Part shown: one piece after another, positions 31,282 through 40,803 of the stretch
How positions within the stretch are numbered: position 1 is the first letter of the stretch
How the letters are laid out: every line of letters starts with the position of its first letter
From: Bacillota bacterium
Lineage (GTDB): Bacteria; Bacillota; Clostridia; Peptostreptococcales; Anaerovoracaceae
Assembly: GCA_017417045.1 (NCBI GenBank)
Contig: JAFPZZ010000034.1
Coordinates: forward strand, 1 to 47,792
DNA: 47,792 nt
Direction of reading: 5' to 3'
Program-made: the position numbers and the translations under genes
Notes under the pieces: generated by a model
The model's input: the letters and a program-made list of their open reading frames with translations, nothing else
The model's database searches: none
Told to the model about the DNA's origin: nothing

Positions 31282-33278
31282 TGAGAACTAACAAAGGCTT
31301 TTTCTCCAAAGCGCTGTTCCTCGAGAACATGAAGCGCTTCTGGCCCATGGCCTTCGCGGGCTTCATCGTCTACTTCCTCAGCGGACCCATGCTCATCATG
31401 ACAGAGGGAGTGAAATCCGGCGTCAGGGCCGCCATGCACTATATCAATCCGGGCTATATCATGGCCGCGCTGACACTCTCAGTAGCGGCGGCGGTGTGCG
31501 TGTTCGCCTACCTGCAGAAGGTCTCGAGCACCAGCGTGATGCATTCCATGCCCTTCTCAAGACGCAGCCTGTACGTGACGTCGTATGTTTCCGGACTGTT
31601 CCTTGCCATGCTTCCCGCGATCATCACGGCGCTGCTCCTGATAGTCCTCAAAAAGCCCGTCTACGTGGAGTCGGCGGACACGATGTACTACGGGGGCCTG
31701 AGCATTATAAATGATACAGCCGGCGACAATATCTACACCTTCGGGCTCATAGGCAGGTGGTTTGTCAACCAGTTCGTGCTGATATGGTTCAGCTACACGA
31801 TCTCGGTGTTCGCCGGGATCATTAGCGGCAACGGCGTCATCCACATGCTTACCGCCTGCGGGCTGAACTGCATAGTGCCCGTGCTCTACGTGCTTTACAA
31901 GATATACAAGAACACCTTCCTCTTCGGGGTGACCTACGACGAGTTCGAGCCCATCACCCTCATGAGGATGCATCCTATATTCTCCGCAATGAGCGGCTCG
32001 GGGCTGGGCATGATGAAGCTGGGCGAGTACGCGTGGCAGATCGTCCCGTTCTACATCGCCGTCCCTATCATAGTGCTGGCGCTGGGCTATGTGCTCTACA
32101 GGCTAAGGCCGCTTGAAAGGGCGACCGACAGCTATGTGTTTCGCGCGGCGAGCCTCATTATCGGAATGCTTCTGGTGGTGGTATTCGGAAGCATCATCGG
32201 ACTGATCTTCAAGGCGGCCTTAAACAACAGCTGGGGCTTCGCCATAGGCGGACTCGTGAGCTTCGTTATAGCCGAGATGATAGTAAGGAAGACCATGAGG
32301 ATAGCGGACAGGGAAGGGCTCATACACCTCGCCGTCTGCGCGCTCGCGCTGGGCCTCATAGTCGGAGGCTTCACTATGGACTTCTTCGGGGTCGAGAACG
32401 TAGTCCCCAAGACCGAAGCCGTAGAGAGCGTCGAGATCGATGGGACCAATGTCCTTGAGAATCTCAAACTCCGCGACCCGGAGAACATAGGGCGCATCGC
32501 GGATATCCATAAATATATAATCTCCCGCAAGGACGAGCTGAAGGAAGGGTACCCGCAGGAGTACTACGGCGGAAACGATATCATATTCCAGAACTTCAAA
32601 ATAACCTACAACATGAAAAACGGCAGGAAGATCGAGAGGCTCTACTACGTCCCCATCTCCATGATATGCGAGGGCGGGAACCTCCAGGCCGTCTACGACA
32701 GCGGTGAGAGCATGCTCGACGTAGGCCGCATACGCGGAATGGATCCCTCTAAGGTCAGCGTGGACCTCTGGTACGGCGTGCAGGAGGGCGATGGTCCGTA
32801 CAACGACTACAGCATCCAGGACTACCAGCTCTCCGACGCGCAGAAGGCCGAGATCCTCAGCGCCCTTGCGGACGACATCGAGCTCCGCAGGAGCGATATA
32901 GAGGATTGGGCCACGAAGTATGCCTACGGATGGCACGAGGAAGGCCTCATCAGCGGATGGCTCAACCTTTCGAACCCGCTTGGATCGGACGAAGCCCTGA
33001 TGGAAGAGCTCAGGCAGTACAGCCTTTCCGGCGGAGCGTATTACCACGTCGAAAAACAGCTCAACGACCGCGGCGAGGTCATAAGCGCAAACGAGTACCT
33101 CGAATACGAGCTCGGAACGAGCCGCTCCGCGCTGAACGACGTGATACTGCGCATAGGCAGTGAGATCAGGCAGGGCGAGACGGAGAACGAGGGCGGCGGA
33201 GACGGCCTCACCCCGCTGCCTGTCACCGAAGTACAGCTCACGCAGACCGTGTTCCTGGACGGGGGTAAGATTATATAG
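31281..33278 (+). CDS. ABC transporter permease with large C-terminal extracellular domain
   Basis: 665 aa. About ten TM helices in the first 370 residues (for example 17-37, 53-73, 97-117, 145-170, 175-195, 255-275). The helix around MRIADREGLIHLAVCALALGLIVG is the last, followed by about 280 residues (from VENVVPKTEAVESVEIDG) predicted to be outside the cell and rich in charged residues and Tyr. This layout matches DUF6449-type permeases found behind YtrA-type GntR regulators. One-base overlap with the ATPase gene; a terminator lies 30 bases after the stop. Confidence 0.87.
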   Translation: MRTNKGFFSKALFLENMKRFWPMAFAGFIVYFLSGPMLIMTEGVKSGVRAAMHYINPGYIMAALTLSVAAAVCVFAYLQKVSSTSVMHSMPFSRRSLYVTSYVSGLFLAMLPAIITALLLIVLKKPVYVESADTMYYGGLSIINDTAGDNIYTFGLIGRWFVNQFVLIWFSYTISVFAGIISGNGVIHMLTACGLNCIVPVLYVLYKIYKNTFLFGVTYDEFEPITLMRMHPIFSAMSGSGLGMMKLGEYAWQIVPFYIAVPIIVLALGYVLYRLRPLERATDSYVFRAASLIIGMLLVVVFGSIIGLIFKAALNNSWGFAIGGLVSFVIAEMIVRKTMRIADREGLIHLAVCALALGLIVGGFTMDFFGVENVVPKTEAVESVEIDGTNVLENLKLRDPENIGRIADIHKYIISRKDELKEGYPQEYYGGNDIIFQNFKITYNMKNGRKIERLYYVPISMICEGGNLQAVYDSGESMLDVGRIRGMDPSKVSVDLWYGVQEGDGPYNDYSIQDYQLSDAQKAEILSALADDIELRRSDIEDWATKYAYGWHEEGLISGWLNLSNPLGSDEALMEELRQYSLSGGAYYHVEKQLNDRGEVISANEYLEYELGTSRSALNDVILRIGSEIRQGETENEGGGDGLTPLPVTEVQLTQTVFLDGGKII

Positions 33279-33303
33279 CCGCGCGGAAGGCTGCGGAAGC
33301 AAT

Positions 33304-33346
33304 AAAAAACGAGGAGAGACGACCGTCTCTCCTCGTTTGTGATTTT
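33304..33346. terminator. Bidirectional terminator between the permease gene and pnuC
   Basis: AACGAGGAGAGACG (33308-33321) pairs with CGTCTCTCCTCGTT (33324-33337). On the minus strand a run of six Ts follows, on the plus strand T-rich sequence. It serves both convergent operons. Confidence 0.9.
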
Positions 33347-33409
33347 TGCATCTGCAGGAGCGGGCTGCCTGCGGCATCTCCGCTTTGTTTGATCTTTGCG
33401 CCGTGGCAT

Positions 33410-34177
33410 TCAGTCCGCCGACGCAGGAGCCTTGCCCTGGTGCTCCTTGATATACTTCGTCCACTTTATGTAGCCGTAGGTGGTGTTGGTCAGATAGCCG
33501 AGCTTGAGTATGAGCAGCACGAACTGTCCGGAGAGTATGTTGATGATGCCCTCGAAGATCGAGACCGCGTACCAGGCTATCCACTGCTCGCGGTAACGCA
33601 GCCAGATGAATACGCCGTTGGCTATGGAGAGGGCCGAGACGAAGGCGTCCAGATAGCAGATGAGTATCTCGACGTCCCTGTCCTTGATGAAGTCGGTGAT
33701 GAGTATGTCCTCAGTGAGGTAGACCATGAGTCCTCCGACCACGACTGTCCAAAGGGCTATGCCTGCGAGCACGCAGACTTCCTGCCAGCCGGTGAGGCGG
33801 CGCACCTCGGTCAGCTCCTGCTGCTCGCGGTCTTTGTGCCTGTCCCAGTTGATGAAGCTTATGATGTCTATCGGGATCCAGAAGAATATGGTCGTGGCGA
33901 GGGTAGTCCACCTGTAGGCGCAGACGACGCAGACCGCGATCTCCGCGGCCTCGACGCCCAGCGATACTATGAAGTTCCACTTGCTCTGCTTGGATATCAG
34001 GAGCTCGCAGGTTATGTTGAGCACTATGTCCAGCAGGTACAGGGCCATAATTATATTGCCATTGACCCCGTTCGCGTCCTCCTCGGGGAAGAGGAAGGCG
34101 AAGATGAAGGCCAGTGTAAGTATCGAGACGTACCAGATCTTTTCGTAGGTCGTAAAGTAGCTTAATAGTTTTTTCAT
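33410..34177 (-). CDS. pnuC: PnuC family nicotinamide riboside/mononucleotide transporter
   Basis: Membrane facilitator of 255 aa with about seven TM helices that takes up nicotinamide riboside-like NAD precursors. The second half matches PnuC best: LDAFVSALSIANGVFIWLRY, EQWIAWYAVSI and the NTTYGYIKW signature near the end. The N-terminal half is longer and more variable than in E. coli PnuC. Ribosome site AAAGGTG. It lies 118 bases downstream of nadE on the same strand, linking import of the precursor to the final step of NAD synthesis. Confidence 0.85.
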   Translation of the reverse strand: MKKLLSYFTTYEKIWYVSILTLAFIFAFLFPEEDANGVNGNIIMALYLLDIVLNITCELLISKQSKWNFIVSLGVEAAEIAVCVVCAYRWTTLATTIFFWIPIDIISFINWDRHKDREQQELTEVRRLTGWQEVCVLAGIALWTVVVGGLMVYLTEDILITDFIKDRDVEILICYLDAFVSALSIANGVFIWLRYREQWIAWYAVSIFEGIINILSGQFVLLILKLGYLTNTTYGYIKWTKYIKEHQGKAPASAD

Positions 34178-34202
34178 ACAGCACCTTTAGGTAACACGGG
34201 CC

Positions 34203-34225
34203 GGTCATTATGGTCGGCCCTGTTT
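34203..34225 (-). promoter_or_regulatory. Hairpin in the nadE-pnuC gap
   Basis: GGGCCG and CGGCCC arms span about 34199-34221; on the minus strand the transcript can pair six bases with an internal bubble. It lies about 20-45 bases before the pnuC start. It could be an attenuator, processing site or a piece of a metabolite sensor; I do not recognise a known NAD riboswitch. Confidence 0.3.
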
Positions 34226-34295
34226 ATTTGTGAGTTAAGCGTGTTTTGCCGCGGGGCTTTGGAGGCTTTTCATTGCTGCAGGGCATACCGCCCGT

Positions 34296-36047
34296 CTACA
34301 GCTTCCACGCCTCGAAGCTCACGTCCGAGGGCATATCCCACGCTCCGCGCGGGGACAGAGACATCCTCGTTATCTGCGGTCCCTCGGGGCTGCAGTTCCT
34401 CTTGAACTGCTGGGTGAAGAAGCGCCTGATGAAGGTATTCAGCCAGCGCTCCACGGTCTCCCCGTCGTATTCATCCTTGAATAGCCTGACGGCCTCCCTG
34501 TATATATCGGAGGGGTCCTTTCCTAGGCCCGCGAGGTTCCAGAGGAAGTAGTCGTGAAGCTCGTAGGGCCCGACCTTATCCTCGGTGACCTGAGCTATCT
34601 CACCGCTCTCATCCGGAGGCAGAAGCTCGGGAGAGATCGGCGTGTCGAGCACGTCCAGAAGGGCTTCCGAGAGCTTTTCCTTGTCTCCCGCTACGGGGTA
34701 CATATACTCTCCGCACTTCATGTCGAGAGCTGCGGTCTCTATGGTCTTTTTGACGAGCCCCTTGGTCAGTCCGCAGTTGACGGAGTACATCGCGAGATGG
34801 TCGCCTCCGTAGGTGCACCAGCCCAGCGCGGCCTCGGACATGTCTCCGGTGCCCACGACGAGCCCGTTGACGTCTCCGCATATATCCATTAGGATCTGAG
34901 TGCGTTCGCGCGCCTGCGCGTTCTCGTAGCTGGCGTTGCGGTCTTCGGGGTCGTGGCCTATGTCGCTGAAATGCTGAAGCACGGCGGGGCCTATGGGTAT
35001 CTCCCTTATCTCCGCCCCGAGCTCCCTCATCATGGAGAGGGCGTTGCTCTTGGTTCGGCCCGTGGTGCCGAAGCCCGGCATAGTCACGGCTATGAGGTCC
35101 TCGCTCGGCTTTCCGAGCAGCTGCAACGCGGCGGCTGAAGCGAGCAGGGCGAGGGTGGAATCGGATCCACCGCTCACGCCTACGACGGCCTTGTCTATAT
35201 GGGCGCGCTCCATCCTTTCGGCCAGAGCCACGGCCTGTATCCTGAGTATGTCCCTGCAGTACGGCATTATATAAGCCGGGTCGGCGGGGAGGAAGGGATT
35301 CTTTTCGGAGAATTCCAGTTCGCAGGAGTCCAGGCGGTCAAAGAGCTTTGGACTGCTTTCCCTGTCCAGGCGTACGGCCTCCTTCGAGTCATCTATCTCG
35401 GTGAGCGCGACGGCGCTGCTTCCGCCTCTTACGTAGCTCTCGCTCTGGAAGAGCAGCTCGCCTCTGTTAACTATGAGGCATTTGCCGCCGTACACCCCTC
35501 CGGTTGTGGATTCCCAGCTGCCCGAATTCGCGTAGGCTATGCAGCCGCTCTCCTTGCTGAGCTCCATGAGAGCTTTGGAGACGGCGAGTCCGTCTCCCGC
35601 GAGGCTGGGCGAGGCGTCCTGGATGAGGGTGAGAGGCAGGTATTCTCCTTCTTGACAGCTTCCAGATTTTACCATAAAATCGAAGGGAGCGAAGCCCTTT
35701 ACCGCGCCCTCCTTTATGCAGAGGGAGGTGCCCCTGTAAATCACGGCGGAGAAGCTCTCAGCGCCGCTCTCAGTTTGCATCGGAAATCCCGCGACTATAA
35801 CGGCGCCTAGCTCCTCGGTCAGCGCGCAGAGATCGTCGAGCGCGTTTTCCGCGGCTCTAAGAAGGCGCGCGGAGCTCTTCAGCGAGCCTAGGCTGCTTCC
35901 GCTCAGGCAGTCCTTTGGGAAGAGTATCAGCTGCGTTCCGTTTTCGGCTGCGGCCTTCGCCGCGGCGGCGAGACGCTTTGCGTTCTCGGCGGGGTCGCCG
36001 AGCACCAGCCTCGGGCTGGCGGCGGTGATCTTGATGGTCTTCTTCAT
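34296..36047 (-). CDS. nadE: NAD(+) synthetase with degenerate N-terminal glutaminase (nitrilase-like) domain
   Basis: Makes NAD from deamido-NAD and ATP. The C-terminal synthetase half (about 255-583) is intact: SGGSDS at 292-297, PGFGTTGRTKSNA, GTGDMSEAALGW and TYGGDHLAMYSVNCGLTKGLVK. The N-terminal half should be a glutaminase of the nitrilase fold supplying ammonia, but it is only about 245 residues and has lost the usual catalytic sites: FPEL is FPKD (43-46), the PKxxLPNY lysine segment is not recognisable, and the CEDLW cysteine box is absent. Total 583 aa against about 640 for complete enzymes. I infer it uses free ammonia or another donor. First gene of nadE-pnuC. Confidence 0.9.
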   Translation of the reverse strand: MKKTIKITAASPRLVLGDPAENAKRLAAAAKAAAENGTQLILFPKDCLSGSSLGSLKSSARLLRAAENALDDLCALTEELGAVIVAGFPMQTESGAESFSAVIYRGTSLCIKEGAVKGFAPFDFMVKSGSCQEGEYLPLTLIQDASPSLAGDGLAVSKALMELSKESGCIAYANSGSWESTTGGVYGGKCLIVNRGELLFQSESYVRGGSSAVALTEIDDSKEAVRLDRESSPKLFDRLDSCELEFSEKNPFLPADPAYIMPYCRDILRIQAVALAERMERAHIDKAVVGVSGGSDSTLALLASAAALQLLGKPSEDLIAVTMPGFGTTGRTKSNALSMMRELGAEIREIPIGPAVLQHFSDIGHDPEDRNASYENAQARERTQILMDICGDVNGLVVGTGDMSEAALGWCTYGGDHLAMYSVNCGLTKGLVKKTIETAALDMKCGEYMYPVAGDKEKLSEALLDVLDTPISPELLPPDESGEIAQVTEDKVGPYELHDYFLWNLAGLGKDPSDIYREAVRLFKDEYDGETVERWLNTFIRRFFTQQFKRNCSPEGPQITRMSLSPRGAWDMPSDVSFEAWKL

Positions 36048-36111
36048 CGTTCTGACCTCCGGTCTTCGTTAATGAGCGCGGTGCAGCCCGCGGCCATGAT
36101 CCAACATTAGA

Positions 36112-36162
36112 ATTATAGCCGAAAATCGGGTCAATGCAATATGCGTAGCTTTGATGTATAAT
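36112..36162. promoter_or_regulatory. Divergent promoters for nadE and yhaM sharing a -35 region
   Basis: On the plus strand TATAAT at 36157-36162 has ATGCAA at 36134-36139 17 bases upstream. On the minus strand TATAAT (36117-36112) has TTGCAT over the same six bases at 16-17 bases. Both -35 matches are weak, both -10s perfect. A small inverted repeat CCGA-AAA-TCGG (36119-36129) lies between. Confidence 0.5.
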
Positions 36163-36196
36163 AAATGAGATCGTTTTTAATTATTACGGAGTCGAT

Positions 36197-37222
36197 ATGA
36201 GCAAGGAAATTTACATAGCCGATCTGAACGTGGACGACAATATCACAGAGTTCTTCATGGTCAAGAGCATCTCCCTTCGCGTGGGTTCAAACGGTAAGCA
36301 GTACCTGGACCTTCTGCTTGGGGACTGCAGCGGAGAGATATCCGGTAAGAAATGGGATATATCCGACGAGGAGAGCATAGGCTTGAGCCGCATAAAAGAG
36401 GGCGACATAGTCAAGATCAGGGCCATAGTCAACGAGTGGAACGGAGCCAAGCAGCTTCGCGTGGGCAAGATCAGACTGCTCTCGGAGAGCGACGATATAG
36501 TCATAGGAGATTACGTCAAGGCAGCGCCGGAGAGGGCGGAGGACATGTTCTCGTATATAAGGGAACGAGCCCTCAGCGTTTCGGATCCTGAGCTTAGGAG
36601 CATGGCTCTCTGCTTCCTCGACGAGAATAAGGACAGGCTCATGTACTATCCCGGAGCCATGCGAAATCATCACTCCGAGATGGCTGGGCTGCTCTATCAT
36701 ATAAAGCGCATGCTGGTCATGGGAGAGAAGGCCTGCGAGGTCTACGAAGGACTGGACAGGGACTGGGTCGTTACAGGCGTGATACTGCACGATATGGAGA
36801 AGCTCAACGAGCTCGAATCCAACAGCTTCGGCGTGTCTCCCGGCTACAGCTTCGAGGGAAAGCTCCTCGGGCACATAGCGCAGGGAGTCAAGGCAGTTGA
36901 GCTCATGGCGGGCAAGCTCGGCGTAAGCGAAGAGAAGAAGATAATGCTCGAGCATATGATACTCTCCCACCACTACGAGCCCGAGTTCGGAAGCCCCGTA
37001 AGGCCTATGTTCCCGGAGGCGGAGATGCTCCATTATCTGGACATGGTCGACGCGAAGATGTACGACTTCGAGGATAACCTGCGTATGGTCGGTCCCGGCC
37101 AGTTCACCGAGAGGGTGAGGACCCTGGACGGACGCATGCTATACAAGCCGAGCTTCGCTCGGGAAAACGCCGATGGACAGGAAGTCTCAGCTCAGGCCCC
37201 CGGCGTCAAAGAGAAAGAATAG
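36197..37222 (+). CDS. yhaM: YhaM-like 3'-5' exoribonuclease (OB fold plus HD domain)
   Basis: Cytoplasmic nuclease of 341 aa. The N-terminal OB-fold (about 10-95) shows FFMVKSISLRVGSNGKQYLDLLLGD and a GKKWD strand; the HD phosphohydrolase domain begins near 150 with NHHSEMAGLLYH, and has ILHDMEK (HD pair) and LSHHYEPEFGSP. YhaM removes nucleotides from RNA 3' ends and some DNA. GGAG lies five bases before the ATG. recD2 starts three bases after its stop codon, so they are one operon, followed by comF and hpf. Confidence 0.9.
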   Translation: MSKEIYIADLNVDDNITEFFMVKSISLRVGSNGKQYLDLLLGDCSGEISGKKWDISDEESIGLSRIKEGDIVKIRAIVNEWNGAKQLRVGKIRLLSESDDIVIGDYVKAAPERAEDMFSYIRERALSVSDPELRSMALCFLDENKDRLMYYPGAMRNHHSEMAGLLYHIKRMLVMGEKACEVYEGLDRDWVVTGVILHDMEKLNELESNSFGVSPGYSFEGKLLGHIAQGVKAVELMAGKLGVSEEKKIMLEHMILSHHYEPEFGSPVRPMFPEAEMLHYLDMVDAKMYDFEDNLRMVGPGQFTERVRTLDGRMLYKPSFARENADGQEVSAQAPGVKEKE

Positions 37223-37225
37223 CCT

Positions 37226-39445
37226 ATGAAGGAAGCTCTCCTTGTCCGAGTCGAATCGATAAGATTCTCCAGCGGGGAGAGCGGTTTTTGCGTGTTCTCA
37301 TTCACCATGGACGGGGAGAGCTGCGCCGCCGCGGGAGTGCTTCCTGGGATCAGCCGCGGCGCCCGCTACGTGCTCGAGGGGGAGTGGACCGTGCATCCGC
37401 GCTTCGGACGCCAGTTCTCCTTCAGCTCATTTGAAGAGCAGCCGCCTGACAGCCTCGAGGCCCTGGAGGCCTTTCTTTCGAGCGGGGTCATAAAGGGCAT
37501 AGGACCCGCGGTCGCCAAGGCGCTGACCGCGCATTTCGGAGAGGATAGCCTCAGGATAATAGAAGAGGAGCCCTCGCGCCTCACCGAGGTCCCCGGCATA
37601 GGCCGCGTCAAGGCTAAGAGCATAGCCGAGAGCTACGAAGAGCACCGGGGCTACGCGCGCACGGTCATGCTGCTCTCGCCCTTCGGCGTCAGCGCTTCCG
37701 CCTGCATGAAGCTCTTCAGGATATACGGAGCGGACGCGCCTGAGCTGATAAAAGAGAATCCATACAGACTGATAGACGAGGTCCCGGGCATCGGTTTCGT
37801 CAAGGCCGACAGGATAGCGGAAAAGCTGGGGATACCCAAGGACTCCCCGGCCAGGATATGCTGCGGCATAATAGCCGCGATGAACGAGGTCGCGGACGAC
37901 GGAAGCACCTTCGCCTACGAGAAGGAGTTCACGGAGGACTGCGCCCGGACGCTTGACGTGAGCAGGGAGCAGGTAAGCGAATGCATATTCGACCTGGTAA
38001 TGGGAGGAGCTTTAACTGAGGAGATCCTGGGCGAGCGCAGGACAGTCAGCCTCACCAGGGCCTGTGAGGCCGAAAGGGCCGTCGCGGGAGATCTCTACAG
38101 GCTCTCGCGCTCGGAGCTCTCGCATCTCAGCGGAGGTGCCGAGCCCGTCATAAGCGCCGAGGAGAGGCGCTCCGGCATGGAGCTTTCTCCAAGGCAGAGG
38201 GAGGCCGTCCTCGGGGCGCTGAGAAACGGCGTCTTTGTCATAACAGGAGGTCCCGGCACCGGAAAGACCACGATAATAAACATGATACTGGCCGTACTCA
38301 GGGACGCGGGAGTCAAGACCGCTCTGACCGCGCCCACGGGCCGCGCCGCTAAGCGCATGTCGCAGGCGGCGGGGGAGGAGGCCAAAACGATACACCGCCT
38401 GCTCGAGGCGGGGCGAAGCGAGGACAGCAATTACGCCGTCTTCGGGAAAAACAGGGAGAATCCCCTGGACGCCGGCTGCGTCATAGTCGACGAGATGTCC
38501 ATGGTGGACATATTCCTGATGCGATCCCTGCTCGAGGCCCTAAAACCGGGCACCAGGCTGATACTGGTCGGAGACTCCGACCAGCTGCCCTCGGTCGGGC
38601 CGGGCAACGTGCTCAAGGACATAATAGAGAGCGGACTCATAGAGAGCGTAAGGCTCACCGATATATTCAGGCAGGCCGGCGAGAGCCGGATAATCACCAA
38701 TGCTCACGCGATAAACCGCGGGGAATACCCCGTGTTCAACCAGAGGGACACCGACAGCTTCTTCATGGAGAGGGGAAGCGCGCAGGAGCTCTTAAGGCTA
38801 GTGCTGGAGCTGTGCGCCGAGAGGCTCCCCCGCTACTACGGAGACCTCGATCCTCTCTCGGACATACAGGTCCTGACTCCCGGCAAGAGGGACGTGCTCG
38901 GAAGCGTGAATCTCAACAGGGAGCTGCAGCAGGTGCTTAACCCTCCGCGCGAGGGCAGACCGGAGCTCTCCTTCGGCGGCCGCGTCTTCAGGCTGGGAGA
39001 CAAGGTCATACAGAACAAGAACGACTACTCTCTCGAGTGGCGCAGCACGGACGACTTCTCGGTAGGAGCCGGCGTGTTCAACGGAGATATAGGCATAGTC
39101 AGCGGTGTGGATCCTTCGATGGGTACTCTCAGCGTCGACTTCGACGAGGACAGGCGCGTAGTGTACAATTACGAGACCATGGACGAGATAGAGCTGGCAT
39201 ACGCCCTCACCGTGCACAAGAGCCAGGGCAGCGAGTTTCCCGTGGTCGTAATGCCGGTCTTCGCGTATCTTCCTATACTCACGAACAGGAACCTTCTCTA
39301 TACCGCTGTGACGAGGGCCAGGCGCGGCGTAGTCCTCGCCGGCCGCCAGGCCGTCTGCAACGCCATGGTCGACAACAACAGCGCTAGGGTCAGGAATTCC
39401 GCCCTCGGGATCAAACTCGCGAGGCTTCTGGAGCTCGAACAGTGA
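37226..39445 (+). CDS. recD2: RecD2/YrrC-like ATP-dependent DNA helicase
   Basis: Superfamily 1B 5'-3' helicase in replication and repair. An N-terminal OB-like region (1-75) is followed by helix-hairpin-helix units (VIKGIGPAVAKAL, EVPGIGRVKAKSI, EVPGIGFVKADRI). Walker A GGPGTGKTT is at 341-349, then VIVDEMSMVD (motif II), GDSDQLPSVGPG (motif III) and the C-terminal YALTVHKSQGSEFP (motif V) and TAVTRAR (motif VI). 739 aa is typical. The stop overlaps the GTG of comF by four bases. Confidence 0.96.
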   Translation: MKEALLVRVESIRFSSGESGFCVFSFTMDGESCAAAGVLPGISRGARYVLEGEWTVHPRFGRQFSFSSFEEQPPDSLEALEAFLSSGVIKGIGPAVAKALTAHFGEDSLRIIEEEPSRLTEVPGIGRVKAKSIAESYEEHRGYARTVMLLSPFGVSASACMKLFRIYGADAPELIKENPYRLIDEVPGIGFVKADRIAEKLGIPKDSPARICCGIIAAMNEVADDGSTFAYEKEFTEDCARTLDVSREQVSECIFDLVMGGALTEEILGERRTVSLTRACEAERAVAGDLYRLSRSELSHLSGGAEPVISAEERRSGMELSPRQREAVLGALRNGVFVITGGPGTGKTTIINMILAVLRDAGVKTALTAPTGRAAKRMSQAAGEEAKTIHRLLEAGRSEDSNYAVFGKNRENPLDAGCVIVDEMSMVDIFLMRSLLEALKPGTRLILVGDSDQLPSVGPGNVLKDIIESGLIESVRLTDIFRQAGESRIITNAHAINRGEYPVFNQRDTDSFFMERGSAQELLRLVLELCAERLPRYYGDLDPLSDIQVLTPGKRDVLGSVNLNRELQQVLNPPREGRPELSFGGRVFRLGDKVIQNKNDYSLEWRSTDDFSVGAGVFNGDIGIVSGVDPSMGTLSVDFDEDRRVVYNYETMDEIELAYALTVHKSQGSEFPVVVMPVFAYLPILTNRNLLYTAVTRARRGVVLAGRQAVCNAMVDNNSARVRNSALGIKLARLLELEQ

Positions 39446-40257
39446 GCGGAGGACGTATCAGGGCTCTGCTTAGGCGAATGGAAGATCAGACCTCGGCAGG
39501 CCCCTTGAGCTCACCTGGGCGCAGCCTGCTCGGCGGGGCCGCGGAAGCCGCGCTGGAGCTCATTTTCCCCTCTAATATTTACTGCCTCTGCTGCGAGGAC
39601 CAGATGGAGAGCAGCAGGATACACGGCATATGCGACGTATGCTCCGAGAAGATCGACTGGAATATAAGCGATCCCTTGGAGAGAGACCTCGATATGTTCG
39701 CCTTCGACGGCGTGCTGCCGTGCTGCCGCTACGGCTTTTATCCCAGGAGGATCATCAGCGGGATGAAGCTCTCCGGCAGGCCTTACGCGGCCAGATCCAT
39801 AGGAAGGCTCATGGGCGAGAGGCTCTTCATCAGCGGGCTCGATTTTGACTTCCTTGCGGCCGTTCCCATGCACAGGGACAAGGAGAGGGCAAGGGGCTTC
39901 AACCAGGCGGAGCTGCTCGCGCGCTTCGCTGCCGAAGAATACGAAAGGCTCTCCTCAAGGAGCGCCGGATACGTCCCGGGACTCATGCAAAAGACCGAGG
40001 CGACAGCCTCCATGCGCACCTCGGACGCCGTCAAAAGAAGATCGCTTTTGCATACAAGTTTCTCCCTATCTTCACAATATGCTGATATAATATGTAATAG
40101 GAAGATAATCCTTGCAGATGACGTTGTTACCACCGGCTCCACAGCCGACGCCTGTGCAAGGATCCTTAAGGAGGCAGGCGCGGAAAGGGTATATCTGCTC
40201 TGTTTCGCAAGCGGGAGCGGGGAGGTACTTCAGGAAGAAAGGAGAGATCCTGTATGA
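39442..40257 (+). CDS. comF: ComF family protein (phosphoribosyltransferase fold)
   Basis: Competence- or recombination-associated protein of 271 aa; a zinc ribbon (CLCCEDQ...GICDVCSEK) is followed by a PRTase fold with MKLSGRPYAARSIG, PMHRDKERARGFNQAELLA and the PRPP loop ILADDVVTTGSTADAC. The start is GTG overlapping the recD2 stop (GTGA), with GGAG eight bases before. The first 35 residues are a variable leader. It is overlapped at its end by hpf (four bases). The unannotated in-frame ATGs further inside would remove the zinc ribbon. Confidence 0.93.
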   Translation: MSGGRIRALLRRMEDQTSAGPLSSPGRSLLGGAAEAALELIFPSNIYCLCCEDQMESSRIHGICDVCSEKIDWNISDPLERDLDMFAFDGVLPCCRYGFYPRRIISGMKLSGRPYAARSIGRLMGERLFISGLDFDFLAAVPMHRDKERARGFNQAELLARFAAEEYERLSSRSAGYVPGLMQKTEATASMRTSDAVKRRSLLHTSFSLSSQYADIICNRKIILADDVVTTGSTADACARILKEAGAERVYLLCFASGSGEVLQEERRDPV

Positions 40258-40787
40258 AGATCAACATTACCAAGAAGAATCTGAACCCCAGCGATGCGAC
40301 GCTCGAGGCGATCGAAAAGAAGCTCGGAAAGCTCGAGAAATACTTCTCAAAAGATACCGTTGCAGACGTGGTTCTTACCAATATGAAGAACAACAGGGTC
40401 AAGCTCGAGGCGACCATCAACGCCGACGGTCTGATCTTCAGGGCAGAGGAGAGCGGCGACGACTTAAGAGGCTGCCTCGACGGAGTCGTGGATAAGCTCG
40501 CCAGCCAGATGTCCAGGTTCAAGAAGAAGCTGATCAAGAGCAACAGGAACAAGAAGGAGGTCATCGCGGAGGAGCTGCCTGAGGCGGCCGAAGCGTCCGC
40601 GGAAGAGCTCAGCGTTGCGAAGACCAAGAGCTTCAGGATCAGCCCTATGGCTGTCGAGGAGGCGATACTTCAGATGGAGCTCCTCGAACACAGCTTCTTC
40701 GTATTCAGGCACGCGGAGAGGAACAACGTCTGCGTCGTATACAAGAGGAACGACGGAAGCTACGGCCTCCTCGATATAGAGAACTGA
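40254..40787 (+). CDS. hpf: Ribosome hibernation promoting factor, long form
   Basis: Binds the 30S decoding site and, through its C-terminal domain, joins two ribosomes into inactive 100S dimers. The S30AE domain covers about 1-100 (ITKKNLNPSDATLEAIEKKLGKLEKYF ... ATINADGLIFRAEESG), then a linker (AEELPEAAEASAEEL) and the C-terminal dimer domain (122-177, KSFRISPMAVEEAILQMELLEHSFFVF). 177 aa is the long form usual in Firmicutes. ATG overlaps comF by four bases. Confidence 0.96.
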   Translation: MKINITKKNLNPSDATLEAIEKKLGKLEKYFSKDTVADVVLTNMKNNRVKLEATINADGLIFRAEESGDDLRGCLDGVVDKLASQMSRFKKKLIKSNRNKKEVIAEELPEAAEASAEELSVAKTKSFRISPMAVEEAILQMELLEHSFFVFRHAERNNVCVVYKRNDGSYGLLDIEN

Positions 40788-40803
40788 TAAGCGGCTTGAC
40801 GTT

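Noticed and set aside
34178..34295. NAD riboswitch before pnuC
   Set aside because: A hairpin is present, but I could not match any known NAD-sensing motif; a covariance-model search would decide.
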